In this document: positions 39,483 through 47,991 of the stretch, one piece after another
Layout of the letters: every line of letters starts with the position of its first letter
Numbering within the stretch: the stretch's first letter is position 1
Source: Shewanella sp. UCD-KL12
GTDB taxonomy: Bacteria > Pseudomonadota > Gammaproteobacteria > Enterobacterales > Shewanellaceae
Direction: 5' to 3'
Assembly: GCF_001957125.1 (NCBI RefSeq)
Contig: NZ_MPHJ01000006.1
Span: 1-64,000 of the forward strand
Length of the DNA: 64,000 nt
The notes under the pieces: model-generated
Database searches by the model: none
Told to the model about the DNA's origin: nothing
Seen by the model: only the letters and a program-made list of their open reading frames with translations
Position numbers and translations under genes: made by a program

Positions 39483-40583
39483 TTGAAAATAATCCTACCT
39501 ATCGCTGTGCTTGCTCTACTGCTTAGCGGCCTACAGCCGAGCGTCTTAGCAAGCGAATCAAATGCTAGCACCACCTTTGATGGTCCCTACCTGTTTGATA
39601 AAGCAAAACATCAAACAAAGGCGCAGGCTTATTGGGTCTGTGCTGGCGCACTATTAACCACCCCTGTAACTGACAAACAGCTCACTCGCCCCAATAACTG
39701 TGGCCAGTTACCTGAGCCAGTGCTTAACCCTACAGCGAAAAACATCAGCGACCACACCTATACAGGCGTAAGTAAAATTGTCGCGCTCAGTGATATCCAT
39801 GGTCAATATGATGTACTCATCACTCTGCTTAAAAACCAGAAGATTATCGATAAAGATAACAACTGGGCCTTTGGCAATGGCCATATGGTGATGACAGGCG
39901 ATATGTTCGACCGTGGCCATCAAGTTAACGAAGTCCTCTGGTTTATGTATAAATTAGATAAACAGGCGCAAGATGCTGGCGGTAAGCTACATCTGCTAAT
40001 GGGTAACCATGAGCAGATGGTGATGCGCGGTGACTTAAGGTATGTGAATGAGCGCTATCAGGTTGCAGAAAAACTGCTAAATCGTAGCTACGATGAGCTG
40101 TATGATTCCAGCAGCGAGATCGGCCAATGGCTACGTAGCAAGCACACCATAGTAAAAATCAATGACAGCCTGTTTCTCCATGGCGGAATCAGCGGCGAAT
40201 GGGTCGACCGAAAACTCACCTTAGACAAGGCCAATCAGGTATACCGCGCCAATATTGATAAGAGCAAGCCGGAGATAAAAAGTGATGAGCTGCTTAACTT
40301 CCTGTTTTTAGGCAATGGACCCACTTGGTTCAGAGGCTACTTTGAAGATGATTATCACGAGAGCGAGATCGACCGCGTGCTTGCCTATTTCGATGTGAAA
40401 CATATCGTCGTCGGCCACACATCACAAACTCAAGTACTAGGCCTGTTTAACAACAAGGTATTAGCTGTCGATTCCAGTATTAAAAATGGCGAGTCAGGAG
40501 AGTTGCTGTTAATCACCCCTGATGAAAGCAGCAAAGGCACACTAATCCGCGGTCTTTATGATGGTAGCCGAGTAAGCCTCTAA
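39483..40583 (+). CDS. Periplasmic PPP-type phosphatase, Shelph-like
   Basis: This is an exported metallophosphoesterase of 366 residues. The signal peptide MKIILPIAVLALLLSGLQPS is cleaved near VLAS. Metal and catalytic motifs of the PPP superfamily follow: ALSDIHGQYDVL (Asp104, His106), GDMFDRGH, LLMGNHEQMVMRGDLRYVN, FLHGGISGEW and IVVGHTSQTQ. These fit the Shewanella-like (Shelph) protein phosphatases better than diadenosine tetraphosphatases, but the substrate needs testing. The start is TTG at 39483, chosen because the signal peptide begins there. Confidence 0.82.
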   Translation: MKIILPIAVLALLLSGLQPSVLASESNASTTFDGPYLFDKAKHQTKAQAYWVCAGALLTTPVTDKQLTRPNNCGQLPEPVLNPTAKNISDHTYTGVSKIVALSDIHGQYDVLITLLKNQKIIDKDNNWAFGNGHMVMTGDMFDRGHQVNEVLWFMYKLDKQAQDAGGKLHLLMGNHEQMVMRGDLRYVNERYQVAEKLLNRSYDELYDSSSEIGQWLRSKHTIVKINDSLFLHGGISGEWVDRKLTLDKANQVYRANIDKSKPEIKSDELLNFLFLGNGPTWFRGYFEDDYHESEIDRVLAYFDVKHIVVGHTSQTQVLGLFNNKVLAVDSSIKNGESGELLLITPDESSKGTLIRGLYDGSRVSL

Positions 40584-40614
40584 AACGATTAAAAATGGGC
40601 CAATGACCAAGGTG

Positions 40615-40645
40615 TGATTAACAGGAAAAACCTTCCTGTTAATCA
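40615..40645. repeat. Perfect 13-bp inverted repeat
   Basis: TGATTAACAGGAA and its exact complement are separated by 5 nt. It lies 32 bp after the phosphatase gene. No T tract follows, so it is not a classical intrinsic terminator on the plus strand; it could still stabilise or end transcripts. Confidence 0.65.
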
Positions 40646-40768
40646 AGCATCATTATCGAACTCGCAGGTTGATTATCAAATAAGGATTCTGATTTACTTA
40701 TATAACCCTTGACTACTGGTTAGACCACTAATAGTTTATTTATAAACTCTACCACTGTTTAAATAATT

Positions 40769-41659
40769 ATGCCGCCATTTACCAGCCATGGAACATCGAT
40801 AATTTGCGCTGATCAATATGAAATTTCAGCAACTATCTATACGCCCCACAGTACACCAGAACAGCCAATCAAAGGCGCCGTGTTGATCGGACCTGCCACA
40901 GGGATAAAACAACAGTTTTACGCTAATTTTGCTTCCTATCTGTGTGAAAATAACTATGGCGTTATCACCTTTGATAATAGGGGGATTGGCAACTCGAAAA
41001 AAGACAAGCTCAAAAAAAGTGATGCCTCCCTGCAATGCTGGGGAGAAAAAGATATGCCTGCCGTGCTTGAGCAGTTAAAGACGAGTTTTCCTGACACTCG
41101 ATATCATCTGATTGGCCATAGTGCAGGAGGTCAGCTGGTTGGGCTCATGCATAATGCCATGGAATTAAGCTCTATCTTCAACTTTGCCAGTTCATCTGGC
41201 CAACTAAAAAATATGAAGATGCCATATTTTATCAAGGCACATTTCTTTATGAATCTCTTCATACCTCTGTGTAATACCCTTTTCGGTTATACCCAGTCTC
41301 AATGGCTAGGTATGGGGGAGCCGTTACCTAAGGCTGTAGGTCAACAATGGCGCGAGTGGTGTAATGGTGAAGGTTACGTAAAACAAGCTTTCGGTAAAAC
41401 GGTCCACTGCCACCAGTATGATACATTGTCTATACCTTCGATGTGGGTCAATGCCGTAGATGATGATATCGCCATCGATGCAAACGTCTTAGATATGCAG
41501 TCAGTGTTTAGTCGCTTGAAACCTGAAACGCTCACCCTATCACCTGAAAATTACCAACTCGATGAGATTGGCCATATGAAGTTTTTTAGCAAAAAAGCCA
41601 AGGTGTTATGGCCACACGCGCTAAATTGGTTAGAAAGGTTCTCATATCAATCGGTATAA
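40769..41659 (+). CDS. Alpha/beta hydrolase (COG4757-like)
   Basis: This is a cytoplasmic alpha/beta-hydrolase of 296 residues. The nucleophile elbow is GHSAGG at about residues 122-127. The candidate acid is in the VDDD segment (about 231-234) and the histidine is in EIGHMKFF near 271. The N terminus lacks a signal peptide. The N-terminal GPATGIKQQFYANFASYL and TFDNRGIGNS are of the kind seen in uncharacterised hydrolases of the COG4757 group. The substrate is unknown. The last codons run into the ATATCAATCGGTAT repeat. Confidence 0.82.
   Translation: MPPFTSHGTSIICADQYEISATIYTPHSTPEQPIKGAVLIGPATGIKQQFYANFASYLCENNYGVITFDNRGIGNSKKDKLKKSDASLQCWGEKDMPAVLEQLKTSFPDTRYHLIGHSAGGQLVGLMHNAMELSSIFNFASSSGQLKNMKMPYFIKAHFFMNLFIPLCNTLFGYTQSQWLGMGEPLPKAVGQQWREWCNGEGYVKQAFGKTVHCHQYDTLSIPSMWVNAVDDDIAIDANVLDMQSVFSRLKPETLTLSPENYQLDEIGHMKFFSKKAKVLWPHALNWLERFSYQSV
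41644..41657. repeat. Solo palindromic motif overlapping the hydrolase stop codon
   Basis: ATATCAATCGGTAT differs by one base from ATACCAATCGGTAT at 21916 and 59131. The element supplies the last coding bases and the start of the stop codon. Confidence 0.5.
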
Positions 41660-41691
41660 ACTATAACCTTCATCACTCTATAATCAATTTG

Positions 41692-42105
41692 TCATAGAAA
41701 TGGTAAAATAGAGGCCTGCGCTTTCTTGGTCATCTTAGCCACCACCAGCTGGAACGAATTATCTATCATGCGCTCAATCTCACCCGATGGGATTGAACCA
41801 TCGAGAATAATGGTATTCCACAGCGTCTTATTCATATGGTAACCCGGGATCACTGACGGAAAGATATCACGTAAAATCGCGGCTTCATCTGGGTCGCACT
41901 TAAGGTTCATCCACCAGTGCGGCTCTAAAACGGGCTCATCCTTATCACTATCCTTATCGCCACCTTTTTTGCCCATTTTTCCTATTGATAAGGTCGCGAA
42001 CATTTTTCCTTTGACCTTAAACACAAACACATCGGCACCAAAAGGAAAGTCTAGCAAGGTGTGAGGTTTAGTTAATAAGTACTGTTTAGCCGTTTCAAAT
42101 TCCAT
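41692..42105 (-). CDS. MmcQ/YjbR family DNA-binding-fold protein
   Basis: This small cytoplasmic protein (138 residues from the ATG at 42105; an in-frame TTG lies 6 nt upstream) belongs to the MmcQ/YjbR (DUF419) family. Typical features are LLTKPHTLLDFPFGADVFVF at the N terminus, VKGKMFATL, the basic/acidic central loop, and IFPSVIPGYHMNKTLWNTI near the C terminus. The cyanobacterial-type fold suggests nucleic-acid binding, but no function is established. It is divergent from the GlcG-like gene. Confidence 0.88.
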   Translation of the reverse strand: MEFETAKQYLLTKPHTLLDFPFGADVFVFKVKGKMFATLSIGKMGKKGGDKDSDKDEPVLEPHWWMNLKCDPDEAAILRDIFPSVIPGYHMNKTLWNTIILDGSIPSGEIERMIDNSFQLVVAKMTKKAQASILPFL

Positions 42106-42325
42106 CTTCAAGCCTAGGCATATTACTGAAGTTGCTAGATTAGCATTGGAGGCTCACTTTTTACCAATCCCCCCAAAAAAGTACACCAGGATAACGCGAC
42201 TACATTTGTGCCGACAGTAAATCATAACTCAATGAATTTCACTGTGTAGATGGAAAAACCAAAGATATGCTAGCGCTATTTTTAAACCGCTTTTAAAGTG
42301 GCCAAGTACTTCGGACTATAACCTT

Positions 42326-42748
42326 ATGAATCCCCTACCACTTTCACAAGCTGAAACAATCATTAAACTTGCCATAGCACAAGCTCACACACTCAATGTA
42401 ACCGTGAACATAGCGCTCCTTGATACAGGCGGTCATCTCATCACCTTTAAACGAATGGATGGCGTGCTACTCGGCGCAATCGATATTGCCATAAAGAAAG
42501 CATACACCGCAGCCCTATTTCAAAAACCAACCTATGAGTTAGGCCAGCGATCTCAACTAGGGGAGCCTCTATTTGGCATTGAATCGTCAAATGGAGGCTT
42601 GATCACTTTTGCAGGAGGATTACCCATCACGCTTGGTAAGCAGGATACAGATAGGCATTGTATAGGAGCAATTGGTGTATCCGGCAGTCCGGCAGCACGA
42701 TTGAGAATGACCACTCTATTGCAGAGGCAGCCCTTCGACTTTAAATAA
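42326..42748 (+). CDS. GlcG/HbpS-family heme-binding-like protein
   Basis: This protein of 140 residues is of the GlcG/HbpS (DUF336) family. The N-terminal LSQAETIIKLAIAQAHTLNV, the block LDTGGHLITFKRMDGVLLGAIDIAIKKAYTA and the C-terminal GAIGVSGS are characteristic. Members bind heme or cobalamin-like ligands or sit beside glycolate operons. There is no signal peptide and no glycolate gene here, so the role is open. It converges on the RND pump gene across a perfect palindrome. Confidence 0.88.
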   Translation: MNPLPLSQAETIIKLAIAQAHTLNVTVNIALLDTGGHLITFKRMDGVLLGAIDIAIKKAYTAALFQKPTYELGQRSQLGEPLFGIESSNGGLITFAGGLPITLGKQDTDRHCIGAIGVSGSPAARLRMTTLLQRQPFDFK

Positions 42749-42754
42749 GTCACT

Positions 42755-42785
42755 AGCAAGTCATTCAATTATTGAATGACTTGCT
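42755..42785. terminator. Perfect palindromic hairpin between convergent genes
   Basis: AGCAAGTCATTCAAT and its exact complement (15 bp, 1-nt centre) lie between the GlcG-like gene and the RND pump gene. It may serve as a bidirectional terminator or transcript-end hairpin, although no long T tract is present on either side. A second small palindrome ACCGATATCGGT follows at 42786. Confidence 0.6.
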
Positions 42786-42798
42786 ACCGATATCGGTT

Positions 42799-45700
42799 CT
42801 ACTTAGCTAAAGTTGATTGCTGCGCCTCTATAGCCTCATTAAGCTGGGCCTCAACAAAACCAGGAGAGTGTGTTGCGCCTGAAATCAGCCTATACATTGC
42901 AGGTATGACCAATAACGTCACAAAGGTCGCAAATGCCATTCCAAAGAACACCACAGTACCCACGGCAATACGACTCTCAGAGCCTGCACCGGTTGACATA
43001 ATTAAAGGTACAGCGCCAATCAAGGTTGTAAAGGCTGTCATCAAAATTGGACGTAAACGACGCGCCGAAGCATCAATAATCGCCTGCTCAATTTCAAGCC
43101 CTTTATCCCTAAGTTGATTGGCAAACTCAACAATCAAGATACCGTTCTTAGTCACCATACCAATGAGCATGATCATGCCTATCTGGCTATAGATATTCAG
43201 CCCTTGTCCAGTCAAGAAAAGCCCGAGGAAACCGCCAAAGACCCCCATAGGTACGGTAAACATAACCACCATAGGGTTAATAAAGCTTTCAAACTGAGCT
43301 GCTAAAACCAGATAGGCCACTAACAGCGCTAAGCCAAATACTATGAGAACACTACTCTGGTTCTCTTTAAAGTCTTTCGACTCACCGGTGTAGCTCACTG
43401 AGATATCGCTAGGTAAGATCTCTATCGCTTTAGCATCGAGAAAATCTAATGCTTCACCTAAAGTATACCCTTCCCCTAAGTTGGCTTTTAGCGTGATCGA
43501 TTTCTGTTTATTGTTATGGCTGAGTTTATGAGCCGAAGCCACCTCTTCGATATGAGTTATCGAGTCCAACGTGATCAATTCACCATTACCTGAACGCATA
43601 TAGATTTGACTCAAATCCGCCATGCTATTAAAGCTATTCTCATCACCTCGTAAATAAACATCATACTCTTCACCGCGTTCAACAAAGGTGGTTTCACTGC
43701 GCCCACCTAGCATCACCTCAAGCGTTTCTGAGACCTCAGCAACACTAATACCAAGCTCAGCTGCACGTTGTCTATCAACGCTCACAACCAGCTCTGGCGT
43801 TGTCTCGGCATAGTCAAGATCCGGGCCTTCAAGTATTGGGCTATGGATAGACTCCTCTTGAAGGATCTCTGCCCACTTAAATAACTCCTTATAATCTGAG
43901 CCTCCAATCACAAACTGTACAGGCTCACTCGACTGACCTCTAAAGCCCGGTAGCATAGGGCGAACCATCACATCAGGGATCCCCTGCAATGCTTTCGCCA
44001 CTATGCCAAGCGCCTGCTGGGCATTGATATCTCTATCTTCCCAATCTTCAAGCTGCATAATCACAAAGCCTGTCTGATCGCCAGCTCTACCGCCAAATGC
44101 GGGGGCTTGAATACTGAAAGATTTAATCACGCCTTGACCTAACAGTGGCATCAACTTGTCTTCTACAATATCCATATTGGCTGTCATACGATTGTAACTG
44201 GTACCTTCTGCCCCTTTGACGAAGGCAAATATCACACCTCTATCCTCTTGAGGGGCAAGTTGTGATGGCACGTTTTGCATCAAGACACCACTGCCAGCGA
44301 TACATAAAATGATCACGATTGGTGCGGCAAACCTAAATTGAATTGCCTTAGCGACAGTCAGTCGATAAACGCGCTCAAGCTTGCTAAAACCGCTATCAAC
44401 CCAGAGGTTAAATCGGTTCTTCTTAACGTTAGCCTTGAGGATTTTGCTGCCCAATACTGGCGTTAAGGTTAAGGCCACAATCGATGAGAAGATCACCGAC
44501 ATCGCCAACATAACTGAAAACTCAGTAAATAAGCGCCCTACCATACCCTCCATAAAGGAGATTGGCAGGAAGACCATTACCAATACAGCTGTCGTCGCGA
44601 CAACTGCAAAACCGACTTCTCGGGTACCTTTATAGGCAGCCAACAAAGGTGGCTCTCCCTTCTCAATATGATGGAAGATATTTTCCACCACCACGATGGC
44701 ATCATCCACCACGAGACCAATGGAGAGAATCAACGCCATCAGAGTCAGCAAGTTAATCGAAAAGCCGAAAAAGTTAGCCGCGATAAATGCAGAGATAAGT
44801 GATACAGGTACTGTCACAGCAGGGATAAGTGTCGCCCTTGCTTGACCAATAAAGATGTACAACACCAGCACCACTAAACCACCTGTGATAAATAACGTGT
44901 TGTAGACCTCAGTAATTGAACGGTCAATGAAAACAGTGGAGTCATAGTCCACCACCAGCTGCGTACCTTCTGGCAAAAATTGTTGAATCCGCTCAACTTC
45001 GATATGTGCAGCCTTTGCCACTTCAAGTGGGTTAGCATCAGATTGCGCAATGATACCTAAACTTAGGTTTGGCACACCGTCACTCTTAAAGGTCGAGTTT
45101 TCATTCTCGGCGCCAATAAATACCGAAGCAACATCCTTTAAATACACCGGAGTACCGTCACTCGCGGTGCGAACGACAAGGTAATCAAAGTCATCAGGAT
45201 TGTTATAAAGACGGGCCGTACGCACTGTCATCACAGTGGTATCGTTTCTTACTTCACCGCCAGGTGTTTCAACATTTTCAGTTTTTAAGCTAGCGATTAT
45301 ATCGGCAGTGGTCACATTGCGACCCGCCATCAACTCAGGTTTGAGCTGCACATACATCACTTTATATAAGCCGCCAGAGATACTGACCGAGCTCACTCCG
45401 GTGATCAGGCTAAACCTGTCTTCTAATACACGCTGAGCATAATCGGTGAGCTGGGTTCTATCCATGACCGACGAACTCAGATTGATATAGACCGAAGGCT
45501 CACCCGAACCATTATCTTTCGAAACAATGGGATCGTCGGCTTCATCAGGCAAACGGCGCTGCGCTCTTGCAACAGCATCACGCACATCACTCACCCCTTC
45601 GGTTAAATCCCAATCGAGATCGAAGGTGATAGTAATACGTGACATACCGTTTCTTGTCACTGAGCTGATCTCATCAATACCGCTTATACCAGTGAGCTCA

Positions 45701-45906
45701 TCCTCAAGCGCTGTAGTGATCTGACTTTCCATAATTGTTGCAGATGCACCTTCATAGGTGGTCATTACTGTCACAACTGGGTTTTCTACATCTGGCATTT
45801 CACGTACGGCTAACTTAGAGAAAGACACCGCACCAAATACACATAACAGCAGGCTTAAAACAATGGCAACAACCGGGCGTTTTACCGACACGTCAGAAAT
45901 AAGCAT
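42799..45906 (-). CDS. RND efflux pump, inner-membrane subunit (HAE1/AcrB-like)
   Basis: This proton-driven multidrug exporter has 1035 residues, with about twelve membrane segments and two large periplasmic loops. The N terminus (MLISDVSVKRPVVAIVLSLL) is typical. The proton-relay aspartates are in GLVVDDAIVVVENIFHHIE, the fourth membrane segment. Repeat-half motifs GIAQ/SDANPL and GMVTKNGILIVEFANQLRD are present, and the latter includes the conserved lysine. The sequence is of the HAE1 drug class rather than heavy-metal RND. Its ATG overlaps the stop of the adaptor gene (TAATG), so the two are translationally coupled. No outer-membrane TolC gene is adjacent. Confidence 0.93.
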   Translation of the reverse strand: MLISDVSVKRPVVAIVLSLLLCVFGAVSFSKLAVREMPDVENPVVTVMTTYEGASATIMESQITTALEDELTGISGIDEISSVTRNGMSRITITFDLDWDLTEGVSDVRDAVARAQRRLPDEADDPIVSKDNGSGEPSVYINLSSSVMDRTQLTDYAQRVLEDRFSLITGVSSVSISGGLYKVMYVQLKPELMAGRNVTTADIIASLKTENVETPGGEVRNDTTVMTVRTARLYNNPDDFDYLVVRTASDGTPVYLKDVASVFIGAENENSTFKSDGVPNLSLGIIAQSDANPLEVAKAAHIEVERIQQFLPEGTQLVVDYDSTVFIDRSITEVYNTLFITGGLVVLVLYIFIGQARATLIPAVTVPVSLISAFIAANFFGFSINLLTLMALILSIGLVVDDAIVVVENIFHHIEKGEPPLLAAYKGTREVGFAVVATTAVLVMVFLPISFMEGMVGRLFTEFSVMLAMSVIFSSIVALTLTPVLGSKILKANVKKNRFNLWVDSGFSKLERVYRLTVAKAIQFRFAAPIVIILCIAGSGVLMQNVPSQLAPQEDRGVIFAFVKGAEGTSYNRMTANMDIVEDKLMPLLGQGVIKSFSIQAPAFGGRAGDQTGFVIMQLEDWEDRDINAQQALGIVAKALQGIPDVMVRPMLPGFRGQSSEPVQFVIGGSDYKELFKWAEILQEESIHSPILEGPDLDYAETTPELVVSVDRQRAAELGISVAEVSETLEVMLGGRSETTFVERGEEYDVYLRGDENSFNSMADLSQIYMRSGNGELITLDSITHIEEVASAHKLSHNNKQKSITLKANLGEGYTLGEALDFLDAKAIEILPSDISVSYTGESKDFKENQSSVLIVFGLALLVAYLVLAAQFESFINPMVVMFTVPMGVFGGFLGLFLTGQGLNIYSQIGMIMLIGMVTKNGILIVEFANQLRDKGLEIEQAIIDASARRLRPILMTAFTTLIGAVPLIMSTGAGSESRIAVGTVVFFGMAFATFVTLLVIPAMYRLISGATHSPGFVEAQLNEAIEAQQSTLAK

Positions 45907-47024
45907 TAAATTCTGTCTCCCTGATCGTCACTTTCCTGCTTACTGGCAGTTCTAGCATCAGTACCATCAGAAAGGTCATCGACTCTTAAGCCATCACGCA
46001 TATTCACCAAGCCCTGCACGACGATTCGGTCGCCAATTGTCAGGCCGGATGTGATCATCACTTCATCCTGAATTCGCGCCCCTAGGAATACCTCTGTACG
46101 CTGGGCAAGTGCATCTTCACCAACCACATAAACAAATCGCTTAGTACCTGAGTATTCAATAGCTTGAACAGGAATAACGGGTTCTGATACCGCAGGAAAA
46201 CTTAGCTTGGCAGACATCATCATACCCGGCTTTAACTTATGGGCGGCGCTATGCTCATCGTTATCAAAGTTAACTCGCACCTTAAGGTTTAAGGTCTCTT
46301 GGTTAATCCTGGGATCAATTGCTACCACATGCCCTACAAAAACATCATCCGGCCAAGCTCTATTTGTGGCAGTCACCTCCATACCAACACTCAACATAGA
46401 CAGGTAGTTTTCAGGCACCTGCAGATCGACCCTCATTGAGGAAAGATCGTCTAGGGTGAATAGTTCACTGCCCGCAGTGACCATAGAACCTCGGCTGAAA
46501 TCTAATAAGCCAGCAGTACCTGAAAATGGTGCTTTAATATAGTGATAATCGAGATCGGCTTGTACGAGTTCGAGCCTAGCTGTTGCGATATCTACACTGG
46601 CTTTCTGGGCATCGATTTCAGTTTGAGTGATCGCATTACGGTCAATTAACTTGAGGAACTCTCTAAGCTTACGCTTCTCATCATTTAGGTAGGCAATCGC
46701 CTCAGAAACGCTTGCCTGCGCTTTAGCATCTTCAAGTTGAATTAACAATTGACCCGCTTTGATCTCTTGATTCGCCGTCACCTTGATGGCTTTAACTTTC
46801 CCTGCAACCTCTGGGGAGATATAAACAGATTTATCAGCCTCAAGCTTACCGATTAATGAGATAGTTTGAGATAACAGATGCTGATCGACAACGCCAGTCA
46901 CCACAGGTACCACTCTAGGTGCGCGGTCCGACTTGTCGCCTGGCTTTTTCGCTTGAGTAAAACTACTGAATGAAGCAACAGCTATCACAGCAAGCAGGGG
47001 GATCAATAGCAGACTTTTTTTCAT
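45906..47024 (-). CDS. RND efflux periplasmic adaptor (membrane fusion protein)
   Basis: This AcrA/MexA-type adaptor links the RND pump to an outer-membrane channel. The protein has 372 residues, with an N-terminal hydrophobic signal (LLLIPLLAVIAVASFSSF, no lipobox seen). A lipoyl-like domain (VAGKVKAIKVTANQEIKAG), a helical hairpin (about 105-160), the second lipoyl half (YHYIKAPFSGTAGLLDFSRG) and a beta-barrel follow. It starts the two-gene operon. No regulator is found directly upstream; the neighbouring divergent gene is a GNAT. Confidence 0.92.
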   Translation of the reverse strand: MKKSLLLIPLLAVIAVASFSSFTQAKKPGDKSDRAPRVVPVVTGVVDQHLLSQTISLIGKLEADKSVYISPEVAGKVKAIKVTANQEIKAGQLLIQLEDAKAQASVSEAIAYLNDEKRKLREFLKLIDRNAITQTEIDAQKASVDIATARLELVQADLDYHYIKAPFSGTAGLLDFSRGSMVTAGSELFTLDDLSSMRVDLQVPENYLSMLSVGMEVTATNRAWPDDVFVGHVVAIDPRINQETLNLKVRVNFDNDEHSAAHKLKPGMMMSAKLSFPAVSEPVIPVQAIEYSGTKRFVYVVGEDALAQRTEVFLGARIQDEVMITSGLTIGDRIVVQGLVNMRDGLRVDDLSDGTDARTASKQESDDQGDRI

Positions 47025-47352
47025 TGATGAATTTCTTATATTACCAGCATGGAGAATGCTTGCTATTTTAAAGAAAAAGCAGCCTGTGTAGGGTAAAGCA
47101 GTGTAAAGCAGCGCAAATGATTAGTCATTATTGAGCGATATCTTGTAACAGAGTGCTACAACACACTGATGTGCAACACAGATAAAACCGAACAGAAACA
47201 AACCTCCAACCTAGGCAACACTCACCAACCAAGAGGATACAAAATACTCAGTTCGCTATGAGCACACTATGAGTACGCGATGACTTGAATCTTGATACCT
47301 GTTCTTTAATAATCTTGAGCATGAAGAAACACAGTTAAAGAAGAGAAAAAAA
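47025..47352. other. 328-bp divergent intergenic region
   Basis: This stretch lies between the RND operon and the GNAT gene. It has two short copies of GTAAAGCAG near 47090-47110 but no supported gene or operator. It should hold the RND promoter. Confidence 0.45.
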
Positions 47353-47814
47353 TTGAAACTAATATGGGTTGAAAAGAAACAGCGAAAAGCAGTGTTCCGC
47401 TTTTATAAGCGTTTTATGCCGTATGCGCGTATCAGTCAAAAAGAGCAGGTCGCGTTATTGATTAATCACCCAGAGACATTTAGCCCAGATCAAACAATTC
47501 ATGCAGATCAAATTATTGCAGGACTGAGACTTAGGCCCATTGGTGAGTTCGATCTATTACTCGGAATGCTTGTCCAACCAGAACAAAGAGGTCAGGGAGT
47601 GGGTCACCAACTCATGAGCGCCGTCTCAGATAAGCTAATCTCAGAAAAAACCTATCTGTTCGCTTTGCCACACCTAGTTGAGTTTTACCAACAGCATGGC
47701 TTTGACAATACCTCTCAAGCACCGAATGATATCGAGCAGCTTTATGAAAAATATACAAGTCAAGGCAAGGAGTTAGTCATGATGGGCTATCAAATGCCAC
47801 AAGCATTACTATAA
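47353..47814 (+). CDS. GNAT family N-acetyltransferase
   Basis: This is a small cytoplasmic acetyltransferase of 153 residues. The acetyl-CoA binding region is LLGMLVQPEQRGQGVGHQLMSAV (motif A, Q-R-G-x-G-x-G). The following FALPHLVEFYQQHGF is the typical late strand-helix with the aromatic segment. The N terminus is basic. The start is TTG at 47353 with a purine-rich tract upstream. The substrate cannot be told. It is divergent from the RND operon. Confidence 0.85.
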   Translation: MKLIWVEKKQRKAVFRFYKRFMPYARISQKEQVALLINHPETFSPDQTIHADQIIAGLRLRPIGEFDLLLGMLVQPEQRGQGVGHQLMSAVSDKLISEKTYLFALPHLVEFYQQHGFDNTSQAPNDIEQLYEKYTSQGKELVMMGYQMPQALL

Positions 47815-47902
47815 TTATTCTGGTTGATATTAAAGCTTGGCTGACAAAGTTTGATTAACAGTCTAGGGTTAATCAAGGTATACCCAATCAGTTTAAGTTG
47901 TA

Positions 47903-47959
47903 ATACCAAGCCAGTTAGTGATGTGCACGTCCTGAGCAGATAGCTAATGAGCTTGGTAT
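47903..47959. repeat. 57-bp element with ATACCAAG inverted ends
   Basis: ATACCAAG at 47903-47910 and CTTGGTAT at 47952-47959 are exact inverted copies flanking about 40 bp, including AGTTAG/CTAATG partial complement. The ends resemble the ATACCAAT ends of the MITE-like elements, so this may be a reduced relative. It lies just before the chemoreceptor gene. Confidence 0.4.
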
Positions 47960-47991
47960 AAAAATGGACAAGATTTACATGGAGCAACGAG

